DNA of 64,000 nt, taken from positions 61,049,001 through 61,113,000 of the forward strand of contig CM043702.1 of assembly GCA_023935145.1 (NCBI GenBank). Direction: 5' to 3'. A program made the translations under genes and the position numbers. Origin of the DNA: Bretschneidera sinensis (Eukaryota; Streptophyta; Magnoliopsida; Brassicales; Akaniaceae). Below are positions 43,847-55,381 of this stretch, piece by piece. The notes beneath the pieces are model-generated. The model saw nothing but the letters and a program-made list of their open reading frames with translations, was not told the DNA's origin and made no database searches. The number at the start of each line of letters is the position of its first letter. Position 1 is the first letter of the stretch.

Positions 43847-44370
43847 TGTTGATGCCAAAAATCTGTTACTGCTGACGTGGCCTGGGTGCTGATATGGCTT
43901 GGGTGCTGACGTGGCTTGGGCCCTGCACAGGTAACAAGGATAAACTAAAGGCCCTCGGAAGGAGGGGAGGGGGAGACCTCCGAGAGCGCTTCGAAGCTTA
44001 AGTTAGAACGAAAGCTAAAAAGGGGGCGAGGCCGAGGGTTAAATCTAAAAGAGCTTGGGTGTAAGTAGATCGAATCTGAATGAATATGAAGTCCATACCT
44101 CGGCTTATTTATAGCCTTCTGAACGGGCATTGCCCATGTCTCGTGTGTGAAGGCATTGATTGCTCAATCAGGGACGGCGCGTCGCAGGGTGGCTGCAGGG
44201 CGGCGTGTCGTAGGGTGGCGTAGAGTGGCTACAGGACGGCGTGTTGTAGAGGGAGCCCAGACATAGGTTTATTGGGCCGGTATGTTATGGGCTCTATCTG
44301 GGCCGGAGTGTTTATTGGGCCGGAGTATTTATTGGGCTGGAGTGTTTATGGGCTACATCAGGCCTCATCA
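43847..44370 (-). repeat. TAT-B 5' LTR (right, 524 bp)
   Basis: TGTTGATGCC ... GGCCTCATCA, collinear with the left LTR apart from fewer GC-rich 20-bp units at about 44170-44245 and scattered substitutions. Confidence 0.92.
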
Positions 44371-45296
44371 TCAAAAAACAAATATAAAGAAATTAATTAC
44401 AGTAGATAAGTTAAAACTATTCACGAGCATCAGCGGCATCATGCATGCATTTATATATGCTAGAGCTGGGTCTACATGTTATGTGGGTTTCGTTTCATTT
44501 AGTTTTCTTCTAGCCATATCATGTGTCTCTTTAATATTAATAGAAATGTTAATTTTTATATATGTACTTATAAATTACTGTACAAAAGATTAAGCGTACA
44601 TCCAAGCTTGTAATTAAGTGCAGCTAAAGATGAGAATATCTCAATTAATAAGTTTAGACTTTTCAAAAGGAAAAAAAAAAAAAGCCTAAGTGGAAAGTTA
44701 TTAATTAAATATTGATTATATAAGAAAAAACTAGTGATAATTTTTATCATTCAAGATATTCATACAAAAAAAAAATATTCATTGATAAAGTACAATCGAA
44801 TATTTTAAAGTGTACCGTCTTGCTTTTTATCACATCAATAGCTAGTTTCTTGTATAGAATCATAATTGTGTTTGTTTTCTTTCTTAAATGAAAAGGTTTG
44901 TTAGCTTTTTTCGTTGCTCATGCATTTGCATGATTCTTCTATTAAATCTAAATTTTGAAAAATAATTATTTCTTAGACTGAGTTGAGGGTATTGGTTTGT
45001 CTGTAATATCCAATGTGAGTAGTGAGAATAAATATAATTCAATTTGAAGTTTTAGTCTTAAAACTTTTAAATAGTGCTTATTCATTTTTTGTAATTAATA
45101 AATATTGATCTATCTTAAAGTTTCTCTTTAATTTCTTTACAGAATTCTTCAAAGACATTACATAATTAAGACGGGATCAATGATGAAGAGTTTTGGAACT
45201 TTGATGTACTTTGACACTCTTAAGACTTTTATGAGAATACTATGATAAAAATTGTATTTTGTATATTTTTAATGAATTTATATAATTTAGCAGATA

Positions 45297-46075
45297 ACAT
45301 GATTTAGTTTATTGATTGTATGACATGTGATTTGAACAGGATGTAGAACTAATTAATTTACGTGTTTATAGGTGATTTAAAAACATTTTTATAAAAAAAA
45401 AAACCAAAAACTTAGTAGTGTCAATGACATTTTCGTTGCTAATACTCAACATTTCCGTCGCTAAAAATAATGAATAATTTCATTAAGAAGTAACATATTA
45501 TTTTGAGTATCAGCGACGAATTTTCCGTCGTTGAAAGTTTCAATAAAATCTTCTTTTTCTATTTTTTTGGCAATGCTGCACTTCAAAGACAGAAATTCCG
45601 TTGCAAAAAATTTAAAAAGTGATTAAATATTTTTTAGTCGCAAATAATAATATATGATTCAAGGTTTAATGGAGCTATCTGGGACAGAATTCTATCGCAA
45701 ATGCTCCATTTGTAACAGATTTCAATGTTTTCTTTGACCGAAATTTCTATCACACATACTTGTTTTTCTTGTAGTGCAATGCAAAATGGGATTTTCACTT
45801 TACGAGTTTGGAATTATAACTAATAAATCTCATCACATATATAACACAGTTCATATATATTGCCTTTTTTTTGGTGAAATGATAAAGAAATTATGTGAAG
45901 AACTATAAATTAGTTAAGCTGAAGTACTCAAGCGAATTATACATGAACCAACCAATTACGCATATGATAAGATATGTTGATTAGAATGAATTTTCACTAA
46001 TTTGACAATTTAAGTACTATATATGACAGTTCTAATAATACTTAGTTTAACGTGTGAATCATTGATTTGAATTGA
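45297..46075 (+). repeat. 0.8-kb direct repeat, copy 1, with CACTA-like end
   Basis: Collinear with 47127-47914, both starting ACATGATTTAG and ending GTGTGAATCATTGATTTGAA. Inside, the reverse strand at 45776 reads CACTACAAGAAAAACAAG, the terminal sequence of plant CACTA (En/Spm) transposons, and imperfect palindromes around GCGACGAATTTTCCGTCG are typical of their subterminal regions. No left CACTA end was found. Confidence 0.75.
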
Positions 46076-46739
46076 TTGATAAAAATTACATGAGAATTTG
46101 AACCCAAACGAAAATAATGTTATTTCATTTAATTAAAGTTAAATTATTGTCATTAAACCATATATACCTGCTGCACACAGTTCTTCTTTGCTCAATTTCC
46201 CTGGGAGTCATAGAAAGGATAAGGAAAATTAATTATTTTGGCTAAAGCAAATTATTACCCAGCACACATTAATGAATAGCACAAAAGAACTGGCTGAGAA
46301 GAAATTTCTCTTAGTTAACATGTGTCTAAACTCACATGAAGTCTTTGCTAAGAGATTCAATTTTAATTTGAGTATAGATGGTGGGGGCATTTCTTTACTT
46401 CTTTCGCCACCGTACATGGTGGCTTTATAAATTCAAATTAGGGTTTTAATTTTCACATGTCAATAATTAACGAAATTTGTGGTACGTATGAAGCGATTCT
46501 TGATGGACAGAGACAGGTTTATTATTTCAAACCATTGTATCAAAGTAGCCAAACATGCTTAAATCAGTTTGTTTGGTTCATGGACAGGATTATAATGAGA
46601 TATGATTAGAAATAACTTGGGATAGGATAAAATGGGATTAAAGAAATAAGATTGCAGGGTTGAGACTAAAGTAGGATAAAAAGTCTAAGTTTCAAAATAC
46701 ATTAACACTATTTATCATACTTAACAATCTCTAATTTTT

Positions 46740-47126
46740 TCACAAACCCTAAAATTTAATTATTATTTTTATTATTATAACCATTATTCTAATAATAATA
46801 AATAATTATTATATTTGTCATCATAATTATAACAATTATTATTATAATTACTAAAATAATATTTCAAAATTATAATTCAAAATTATAATTATAAAAATAA
46901 AATTTATTATAATTAATAATAAAAATTAATATTATTATTATCAGTATTATTATAATATTATAACGATAATGATAATAATAATTATTATCATTATTATAAA
47001 TATAATACTAATTATTATTTTATTTGTTATTATAATAGTAATAAATAATATTTATTATTAAATTATTATTTTATCATCATAATTATTATTATTATTATTA
47101 CAAATATGATTATAATATTATTATAA
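46740..47126. repeat. Low-complexity TAA/ATT-rich tract
   Basis: Nearly pure A and T with repeated TAATAATAATTATTAT-type units, ending at the second direct-repeat copy. No coding content. Confidence 0.85.
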
Positions 47127-47914
47127 ACATGATTTAGCTTATTGATTGTATGATATGTGCTCTGAACAGGATGTAGAATTAATTAATTTACGTGTTTATA
47201 GGTGATTTAAAAAACAATTTTTTAAAAAAATAAAAAATTATTAGTATATGCGACGGAAATCCGTTGCTAATACTCAACATATTCGTCGCTAAAAACAATG
47301 AATAATTTCATCAAGAAGAAACAGATTATTTTGAGTATCAGCGACGAAGTTTCCGTCATTGAAAGTTTCAATAAAATATTCTTTTTTTATTTTTTTGGCA
47401 ATGGAGACTACAATTCAAAGACAGAAATTCCATTGCAAGAAATTTAAAAAGTGATTAATTATTTTTTGGTCACAAATAATAATATATGATTCAATGTTTA
47501 CAGTAATGGAACTATCTGGGACAGAATTATATGTCTTAAATGACTCTATTTGTGACAGATTTCAATGTTTTCTTTGACCGAAATTTCTGTTACACAGTTG
47601 TTTTTCTGGTAGTGCTATACAAAATGGGATTTTCACTTTATACACTTGGAATTACAACTAATAAATCTCATCACATATATAACACAGTTCATATGTATTG
47701 CTTCTTTTTGTGAAATGATAAAGAAATTATGTGAAGGACTATAAATTAATTAAGCTGAAGTACTCAAAGCGAAATTATACATGAACCAACCAATTAAGCA
47801 TATGATAAAATACTTTGATTAGAATGAATTTTCACTAATTTGACAATTTAGGTACTATATATGACAGTTCTAATAATACTTAGTCTCGTGTGTGAATCAT
47901 TGATTTGAATTGAT
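47127..47914 (+). repeat. 0.8-kb direct repeat, copy 2, with CACTA-like end
   Basis: Matches copy 1 along its length with many substitutions. The CACTA-like end reads CACTACCAGAAAAACAAC on the reverse strand at 47614. Confidence 0.75.
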
Positions 47915-48844
47915 AATTAAACAAAAATTTTGTCATTTCATTTTAATTAAAGTTAAATTATAAATAGGGTCCAATTGGGGTACCTGTTAACCAAACCCAA
48001 GTTTAACTCTCTTACATTAAAAAAATAATTATAATTTAACACTCTTACATTCAAAAATAATTTTCAACTTTGTATGGATTCAAAGGTTAATAAATTTTAT
48101 TAATTACATTTAAACCATTCATGATGGGTATTAAAACACCACTTTATCAACTCAAAGATTAAAACTGTTAATTACATGTAAACCATTTAAATAATTAGAA
48201 CAATAATTAAGGGTAACTTAAAGAAATCTTTTTTTTTAAGTGCACAATTTTTTTTTTAAAGTGGCATTCATTCAATAGTGCATTTGATAAAAAAAAAAAT
48301 TCTAAATTATTGGAGAAGATCTTACTAAAATATTGATAAGAAAAATATCTTAATTTTAATTGATGACAATTATTTTAAGGCATCTTAAAATGAAAATGAA
48401 AATGAAAATGAAAATGAAAACCGCATCCTCTTAATCATAAAATTAAAAGAGTATGACTTTTTGGGTAACGTTATTGCCTCAAAAAAAATGGCTGAAACCG
48501 CATCCTCTGAATTAAAAGAAAATTTTATGAACTTAAGTGTCCTCCACAATTAATACCATCTTTCACCAAGTCAATTGAGATGATTGACCAACACTACCTT
48601 TAGATTCTCTCTATCCTTCTGTCTTTTTAGCAGGTTGGGAGTTGGGGTTGCTGGCAAGGGAAATACCTCTATCAATGTCGTAATCAATGCTCTACTGGGC
48701 TGGTGGGCTCTATGCTTCTGTTGAGTCTTCATCTCCTGAATTAATTTTCAACAAAACCAACCAAAATATAACCCCCAAAAAAATGAAGAAGATGGGTGGT
48801 GGGATAAGGCAGCCAAAAGTTGTGGCCAATATATATATTAGAAA

Positions 48845-49195
48845 AGCGTTGGGTGAGGAGCCAAGACGTAAGTCTCGAAACGTTGAGACATAAACCTTTC
48901 AAATATGTTAGGATGTTTCAAAATTTTATGAAGTGTAATGATATGATAATAAGAACATTAGTTTAGAGATTAAAACTTGAATTTTTACTAAATAAGTCAT
49001 GGGAGCTTTTGACTTGCATTTTTCTGATTTTTAAGGTTTTAAAAAAAATTTCACAAGGTGTGGGCCGGGGACATGATTTTTTACGTCCCGAGCGTATGCC
49101 CCAAATAAAAAAACATATGATCCCAAAAAAAAGGCTATTAAATACAAACATCCTGAAACGTTTTTACCTCGTCTCGAGGGAGCCCACGAACGCCT
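48845..49195. mobile_element. Candidate small MITE
   Basis: A 351-bp segment with degenerate inverted ends: AGCGTTGGGTGAGGAGCC on the left and AGGCGTTCGTGGGCTCCC on the right (read inward), followed by GAAACGTT on both sides. The other copies of this duplicated block (33130 and 58400) lack about 500 bp here, so an insertion happened, though it may be larger than the MITE itself. No clean target duplication was fixed. Confidence 0.4.
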
Positions 49196-51035
49196 TTAAA
49201 TACATTGGTTGAATGTAAGGGAGTGGTACAGTATCCAATAGAAAATTTAGCTAAGAGCAGTACAAAAAAATACACCACTAGAAATAAATTAGTCAAATGA
49301 CTAATAAGTGCAAAGCCCAAGTGCAGTTTAGGTAATTCAATTGTTGGTTTGTGGCCGTGGAAATAGCTCCATCGTTGAGCAAAATTTTAGTTAATTGATG
49401 ATTAACCGTTAAAATTTGGGATTGTGGTTTTTACAATTTTTTAAGGGAAATATAGAGATAAATTGTCAACGTCTTAATTATTAAATCTCATCTTAAAGTT
49501 AAGGTTATACCATATCATATAAAATTTATTTAAAATTATTATTTCCTTTTTGCTTATTGTTTATATCTTAATTACTTTCTTTTTTAAAATACTTTATGCC
49601 TTAATTACTACTATGTAGTGTAAACACCATTTTTATCAAGTATAAAAAGTAATTTTACAAAGTAACACACCAAAGTCTATATATTTCCATTTACCTTAGC
49701 AAAGTAAAATGTAGCACACGTTTTTGAAAACTTAATTTTTTTTTGTTAATGGGTGAAATTTAAATTAATTTGATTTAACTTGTTCTTTAAAACAATTTCC
49801 AAACATTTAGCAGTTTTAGTCACATTCATATACAACAATTTTTTCCCTAAACTAGAATTCAAGGATGAAAACCTAAATTCTTTTAAGAAATGATTTTCAA
49901 ATTTTGATTTTTAAAAATAGTTGGAACATAAATCCTTAATTTGTTAAATTTTTTAAAGATAATTAGGAAGTTTCTTGTTAATCCGAATCTAACAAACCCT
50001 AAAATTTGGAAAAGACATCTAAAAATATTAAAAATAAAAATAATGGCAATAGATTTTGTTTTGAAAAAGTAATAATTTTATGCATCTCTTCCTTGTTGGA
50101 ATCCAAAATATAGAGAGAGAAAAGAAAGAAAGTGAAGGAATTTATTATTGAAAAGAATGAAAATTGGATTGGTTGAAGCTATATAAAAAGAACAGTTTCA
50201 TTTACCTTAAGTGACATTGTTGATGACATTGTTGATGTGACATACTAATGACAATTGGATTTAATAGAATGGGTGAGATATAAGCAAATTGTCTCTACGT
50301 TTCCCACATAAAATTGAGAGAGTCGTAATCCAAAATTTTGATAAGTGAAAAAAAAAAATAGTTCGAGTTATGGTTATGTTCGAACCAAATAAAAATTTAA
50401 TTCATTTTATTTTCAAATGAATTTAGAAACAATTCATTAAGAATGAATTTTTATGCTTGATTTTTTAAATTTTTTATTATATAATTCAATTGTATTTTTA
50501 TGCTTAAAATGTTTTAAATGAATGAAAAATTGAAAAAAAAAATGAGGGAGAAAGGAGAGGGGATGAAATGAATAAATGCGACAATTACCGCTCTTAATTG
50601 TCACACCACCATCAAGAATATCACGCGGTGTCAAACTTCTCTAATTTTTTCAAACGGGAAGACTGAGGTGACAATTGGACATGGGTCCTACTAATAGAAA
50701 TGGAGATCAACCTCTCAGTTGTAAAAAAAAATTATGAATTAAAGCTTGCAATATACATAAATTTTGATTGTAAAGTGGTCCCCACCAAATCTCAAAATTT
50801 AAGGAGTCCAAATATATGTGTAAAAATAATGTATTGCAAACTTTACCTCATTATTTTTACAGGAGATGAGTTGATCTCACGAAAATGATTATACTATCAG
50901 TCTAACTCACCATAGGATATTTCTATTTCCACCATACATCATACATAGTACATAATTTATTTATTTTGGTGGGAAAATTTTTTGTCTAGCTTGAGTCCAT
51001 AAAAGATAAATGATACAATGGTCCATCTCACATTT

Positions 51036-51136
51036 GGTTTATGCTTGATTTCATTAAGTGTTTAAAACTTTCTTGTTATTTGCAAAAAGTTTTAAAACCC
51101 AATTCACTCCCCTCTTAGGTTACACTTTGGTTTACA
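51036..51136 (+). repeat. Copia II 5' LTR remnant
   Basis: The last 100 bp (from GGTTTATGCTTGATTTCATT to TTTACA) match the end of the 3' LTR at 56526-56626. The rest of the LTR is absent. Confidence 0.85.
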
Positions 51137-51138
51137 AT

Positions 51139-51150
51139 TGGTATCAGAGC
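51139..51150 (+). other. Copia II primer-binding site (tRNA-Met)
   Basis: TGGTATCAGAGC, the common plant Copia primer-binding site complementary to initiator tRNA-Met, two bases after the LTR end. Confidence 0.92.
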
Positions 51151-51277
51151 ATAGTTCTCATAATAAGGCTTAAAATCCTTGAGTAGATCCTTTGACAATT
51201 AATAACTAGAATGAAGGTCATTCTTACACTAGGCCTCCTTTGTTTAATAAAACAAATTATAAATATTAGAAAATAAA

Positions 51278-53100
51278 ATGAAAATCTTTGTTGAAGATCA
51301 AGATTATAATTTGTGGAGAATCATTGAAGAAAGATTTAGGTTTCTTGTAAATAATTTTCTAGGTTGTGAAGTAGAAGCTACAACTCCTAAATTAAAATAA
51401 TAATTTAATGATGAGGATTGTAGAATGATGTCCTTAAATAGTATAGCTACTAGTATTCTTCATTGTGCTTTAAACATTAATGAATGCAATAAAAAATTTG
51501 CATGCGTTTTGGCTAATAAAATATGGGATAAACTTCAAGTTACATATAAAGGCACTAGTGAAGTAAAGAAATAAAAAATCTATATGTTAGTGTCTGAATA
51601 TGAAGCTTTTAAAATGTCCCTTACTGAAACCATTTCTGAAATGTAATCTTGATTCGCTAATGTTATTAATGGTTTAAAGCTTCTTGGTAGGTACTTATGA
51701 TGATTGTGAATTGGTAAGAAATATATTTAGATCTTTGCCACCAAATTGAGAATCAAATAGGATGGTCATTGTGGATCCTAAAGACCTTGACAAACTTGAT
51801 GTTGAAACACTTCTTGGATCATTATTAACTCACGAGATGGATGTAATAAATTGTGTTGTTGTTCATGATGAGTCAAAGAAGAAGAAGTTCATTTCTCTGA
51901 ATGCCACCTCAAGCAAGTAAGTGGAAGAAGAATAAAGTGAAAGTAGTGAAGAAGATGCAAAAATAGCTCTCCTCGCAAAGATGTTTCAAAGATTCTCGAA
52001 GAAGAGCAAGAAGCCTTACACGAAGGACAACTCTGCCAAAAAAGTATCCTATCATGTGTTTTAGTTGCAAGAAACATGGGCATATCAAGGTGGATTGTCC
52101 TACAACAAAGAAACCTGACAAGAACTTTAAGAATAAAGAATTAGTTGCAACCACTTAGAGTGATGATGATGATGACATCTTGAAAAGTGAAGTTGACTAC
52201 CAAGATATTGCCGATCTTTTCTTGGTGGCAATTGATGATGAAAATGTGGTAACCAATTCTTTCCTTAGCAATGATATTGATAATGAAAATAGAAATGAAG
52301 AATTGATTGATGCTATAAATGAAATTCATGAGAAATTAAAAAAATTTGATGTTAAGATTGTTGCTCTCAAAAAGGAAGTTTCATCACTCTCTAAAGAGAT
52401 GAAAGTTCTAAAAGAACAAAAAGAAAAACTCTTTTTAGAACTTAAACAACTCATGACAAGAATCCTTGAAGAATGAAAATACTGATTTGAATAGCATAAT
52501 ATCTAGACTTGTAAGTGGAAAAGAAAAGCTAGATAAAGTGTTAGCTTGTCAAAGAATGAGTAGGGAAAAATCCTGTTTGGATTATTTTTCATTAGGCAAG
52601 TAAAAATCAATTGAAACTATCTTTATGAAAACCTCTAGGGCTCTTAGTAATGTTGATAATGTTCCTTTGAAAAATGCTAAGAAGCCTAAGAATTCAAATG
52701 TCAACTCATATGGTAGAAATATGCATGCTAATACTAGGAATAGATAACAAAGAGATACCTATGCTCATATGTATGCTTATTTTAGAAATGCAAATTCTAG
52801 GTATGCTCATTCAAGAAATTTACATGTTAGGAATGCATATCCTAGAAGCAACTATTATTCATATCCTAGAAACAACATGTATTATCACAACTCTAATAAT
52901 GCAAGAAACATGTATTCTAGGAATACTAGATATTTTTATCCAAGAAATGATAGATTTGTATATTCTAGACATCCTAGAAATTACTATGATTATAAATCTA
53001 GGATCATGCATCATCCATAACACTATGATTATGGAGCACATTATAGAACTAAGAAAGTATGGGTTCCTAAAGGATCTGTATTTTCAATGACTAACCTGAA
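51278..53100 (+). pseudogene. Copia II gag
   Basis: Starts MKIFVEDQDYNLWRIIEERF. SLNSIATSILHCALN and ANKIWDKLQVTYKGTSEVKK follow, with SEYEAFKMSLTETISEM. The zinc knuckle CFSCKKHGHIKVDC is at about 52056-52097. After it, one TAG (52156) stands where related gags have a tryptophan codon, then a clean acidic and coiled-coil frame runs to 52476. The tail at 52720-53020 is very rich in Arg, Asn, Tyr and Ser (SRNLHVRNAYPRSNYYSYPR). Several stops and shifts. Confidence 0.85.
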
Positions 53101-53159
53101 AGGACCCAAGAAATTTTGGGTACTTAAAAGCTTCGTTGTGTATCCTTTTGTGATATAGA

Positions 53160-53560
53160 TATGTCTCCACACAAACGTTGAAGGTGAGTGTTTATACCTT
53201 GATAGTGGATGCTCAAAGCACATGTCCGTGTGATCAAAGCATCTTTATGGAGTTGACTCTAAGGGATGGCGGACACGTCACCATTGGAGGTGACACCAAT
53301 ATGAAGATCCTTAAACATGGTAAAGTTGGTAAAAAAAAATCAACTCTTGATCATGTTTTACTTATGCAAGGCCTTAAGCCTAATTTACTAAGCATTAGTG
53401 AATTATGTTATAAAGGTAATAAAATCGTATTTGAATCCTCTCATTGTCTTATAATAAACATTAAGAGTAACAAGATCAAATTTGTTGGGCAAAGACATGA
53501 ATATGTCTATTTAGTTGATCTCAAAACTTTGCATTCGGAAAATGAAAAATGATTTTTAGC
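53160..53560 (+). pseudogene. Copia II protease
   Basis: LDSGCSKHM can be read across a frame change near 53200 (catalytic D-S-G). The frame 53178-53552 then carries MELTLRDGGHVTIGGDTNMK, GLKPNLLSISELCYKGNKIV and the linker to integrase. Confidence 0.8.
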
Positions 53561-54540
53561 TTTTAGTGAAAACTCGTGGTTATGGCATAGAAGGGTTGGC
53601 CATGTGAACATGGATTTGATCAAAACTCTTTCTAAAAAGGAGTTAGTTGTTGGTATTCCCAAAATGAAATTTGAAAAAAGACAAAGTTTGTGGTGCTTGT
53701 TAAATAGGTAAACAAACAAGAGTTTTTTAAATCCAAAAATATGGTTTCAATTTATAGACCTTTAGAGTTTTTGCATATGGACTTGTTTGGTCCAATAAGA
53801 ATTATTAGTTTAAGTGGCCATCAATATACTCTTGTTATTGTAGATGACTATTTTAGTTATACTTTTGTTATTTTTTATTGCTTATAAGGATGGAACTTTT
53901 AAAAGTTTTGTAAACTTTTGTAAAAATGTTCAAAATGAAAAAGATATTGTTATTTCAAGCATAAGAAGTGACCATGGAAAAGAATTTAAAAACCAAAGCT
54001 TTTCAAAATATTGTGATGATAATGATATTAATTACAATTTTTCAGCTCCAAGAACTCCTCAACAAAGTGGTGTTGTTGAAAGGAAAAGTAGAGTTTCAGA
54101 AGAAATTGGTAGAACTTTATTTTGTGAAAATAGTTTGCCAAAATACTTTTGTGCATAAGTCGTAAACACCACATGTTATGTTTTAAATAGAGTTTTAATT
54201 AGGCCAATGCTTAAGAAAACTCCATATGAACTATGAAAGTCTAATATCTCTTATTTTCATGCTTTTTGGTTGCAAGTGCTTCATCTTAAATAACAAAAAA
54301 GTTAATCTAGGTAAATTTGATTCTAAAACCGATGAAATAATTTTCTTAGGTTATTCAATCTCTAGCAAAGCTTATGGAGTCTTTAATAAAAGAACTCTAG
54401 TGGTTGAAGAATTCGTTCATGTTGCATTTGTTAAAACTAATCCTTTTTGTAGAAGAAGAGCTTTTCTTGATGACGATGTAGGTTTCATGCCAATAATAGA
54501 TACAAGCACTTCCATTTTTGACCCCAAAGAGAATTAACCT
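53561..54540 (+). pseudogene. Copia II integrase
   Basis: The zinc-finger half is partly readable (WHRRVGHVNMDLIKTLSKKE) with its cysteines lost to a shift. The core has EFLHMDLFGPI, TLVIVDDYFSYTFV, SSIRSDHGKEFKNQ and APRTPQQSGVVERK, so the D, D and E are present but in more than one frame. GKFDSKTDEIIFLGYSISSK is the C-terminal region typical of Copia integrases. Confidence 0.85.
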
Positions 54541-54699
54541 CAAATAACTCAAGGGGAAGATGTACCTAGACTTGATCAACCTTCAATAAGTCAACAATGA
54601 AATGATCTTCCTAAAAACTAGAGGTATGTGAATTATCACCCAATCGATCAAGTGATTGGTGATCCTTAACAAGGGGTAAGAACTTGATACTCTATAAGA

Positions 54700-55340
54700 A
54701 ATGTATGCAATTATGTTGCTTTCTTGTCTCAAATAGAACCTAAAACTTATGATGAAGCTGAAAATAATGAAAGTTATATAAATGCTATGCAAGAAGAATT
54801 AAATCAATTTGAAAAAAAAAATAAATTTTGGACTTTAGTTCCTAAACTTAAGGATCACTCGGTAATCGGAACTAAATGAGATTTTAGAAATAAAATGGAT
54901 TAAAATGGTGTAGTAACTAGAAAAAAGACTAGATTTGTAGCTAAAGGATATAATCAAGAAGAAGGGATTGATTTTGATGAACTTTTGCTTTCGTAGCTAA
55001 ATTATAAAGTATTCATATGTTGCTTGCATTTGCACATTTTAATAATTTCAAATTGATGTAAAAAGTTCCCTTTTAAATAGTTTTATTGAAGAAGATGTCT
55101 ATGTTGAACAACCTCTTGGTTTTGAAGATCTTAACTTTTCGAACCATGTTTATAAGATTTGTAAAGTTCTTTATGTGTTGAAGGAAGCTTCTAGAGCATG
55201 GTATGAAAGATTTAGTAAGTTTTTGCTTGATAATGAATTTTCAAGAGGAAAATAGACACTACCTTTTTTACAAAAACTTATGAGTATAATACTCTTATGG
55301 TACAAATATATGTTCATGATACTTAGAATTTAAAAATGTT
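54700..55340 (+). pseudogene. Copia II reverse transcriptase, truncated
   Basis: EPKTYDEAENNESYINAMQE, FWTLVPK, RFVAKGYNQEEGIDF and YVEQPLGFEDL-like sequence, read over many stops. The catalytic YVDD-type motif appears as IYVHD near 55305, then the sequence jumps to the polypurine tract. RNase H and the last part of RT are deleted. Confidence 0.8.
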
Positions 55341-55366
55341 TTCCTTGAAACGGTTTTGTCATCATC

Positions 55367-55381
55367 AAAAAAGGAGAGATT
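55367..55381 (+). other. Copia II polypurine tract
   Basis: AAAAAAGGAGAGATT immediately before the 3' LTR start TGTTGACCCC. Confidence 0.85.

Larger units (their letters stand above)
34664..44370 (-). mobile_element. TAT-B: TAT-lineage Ty3/Gypsy element with both LTRs
   Basis: 9.7 kb, bounded by TGTTGATGCC ... GGCCTCATCA LTRs and near-perfect target duplications TCAAG (34659-34663) and TCAAA (44371-44375). Minus-strand order is 5' LTR, primer-binding site, gag, protease, RT, RNase H, archaeal-type RNase H, integrase; then on the plus strand the antisense gene, a minisatellite, a second antisense-gene tail and the antisense promoter; then polypurine tract and 3' LTR. Better preserved than TAT-A but still broken by stops, so not autonomous. 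Confidence 0.92.
44371..51035. other. Duplicated, gene-free AT-rich DNA
   Basis: No gene is supported. The block holds pieces also seen at 21316-21620, 32867-33900, 57560-58820 and 63800-64000. Examples are the phrase around GATGAGAATAT at about 44630 and 57655, and CTCTCTATCCTTCTG at 48606. It also has a low-complexity AT(T)n stretch, an internal direct repeat and a candidate MITE, listed separately. Confidence 0.6.
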
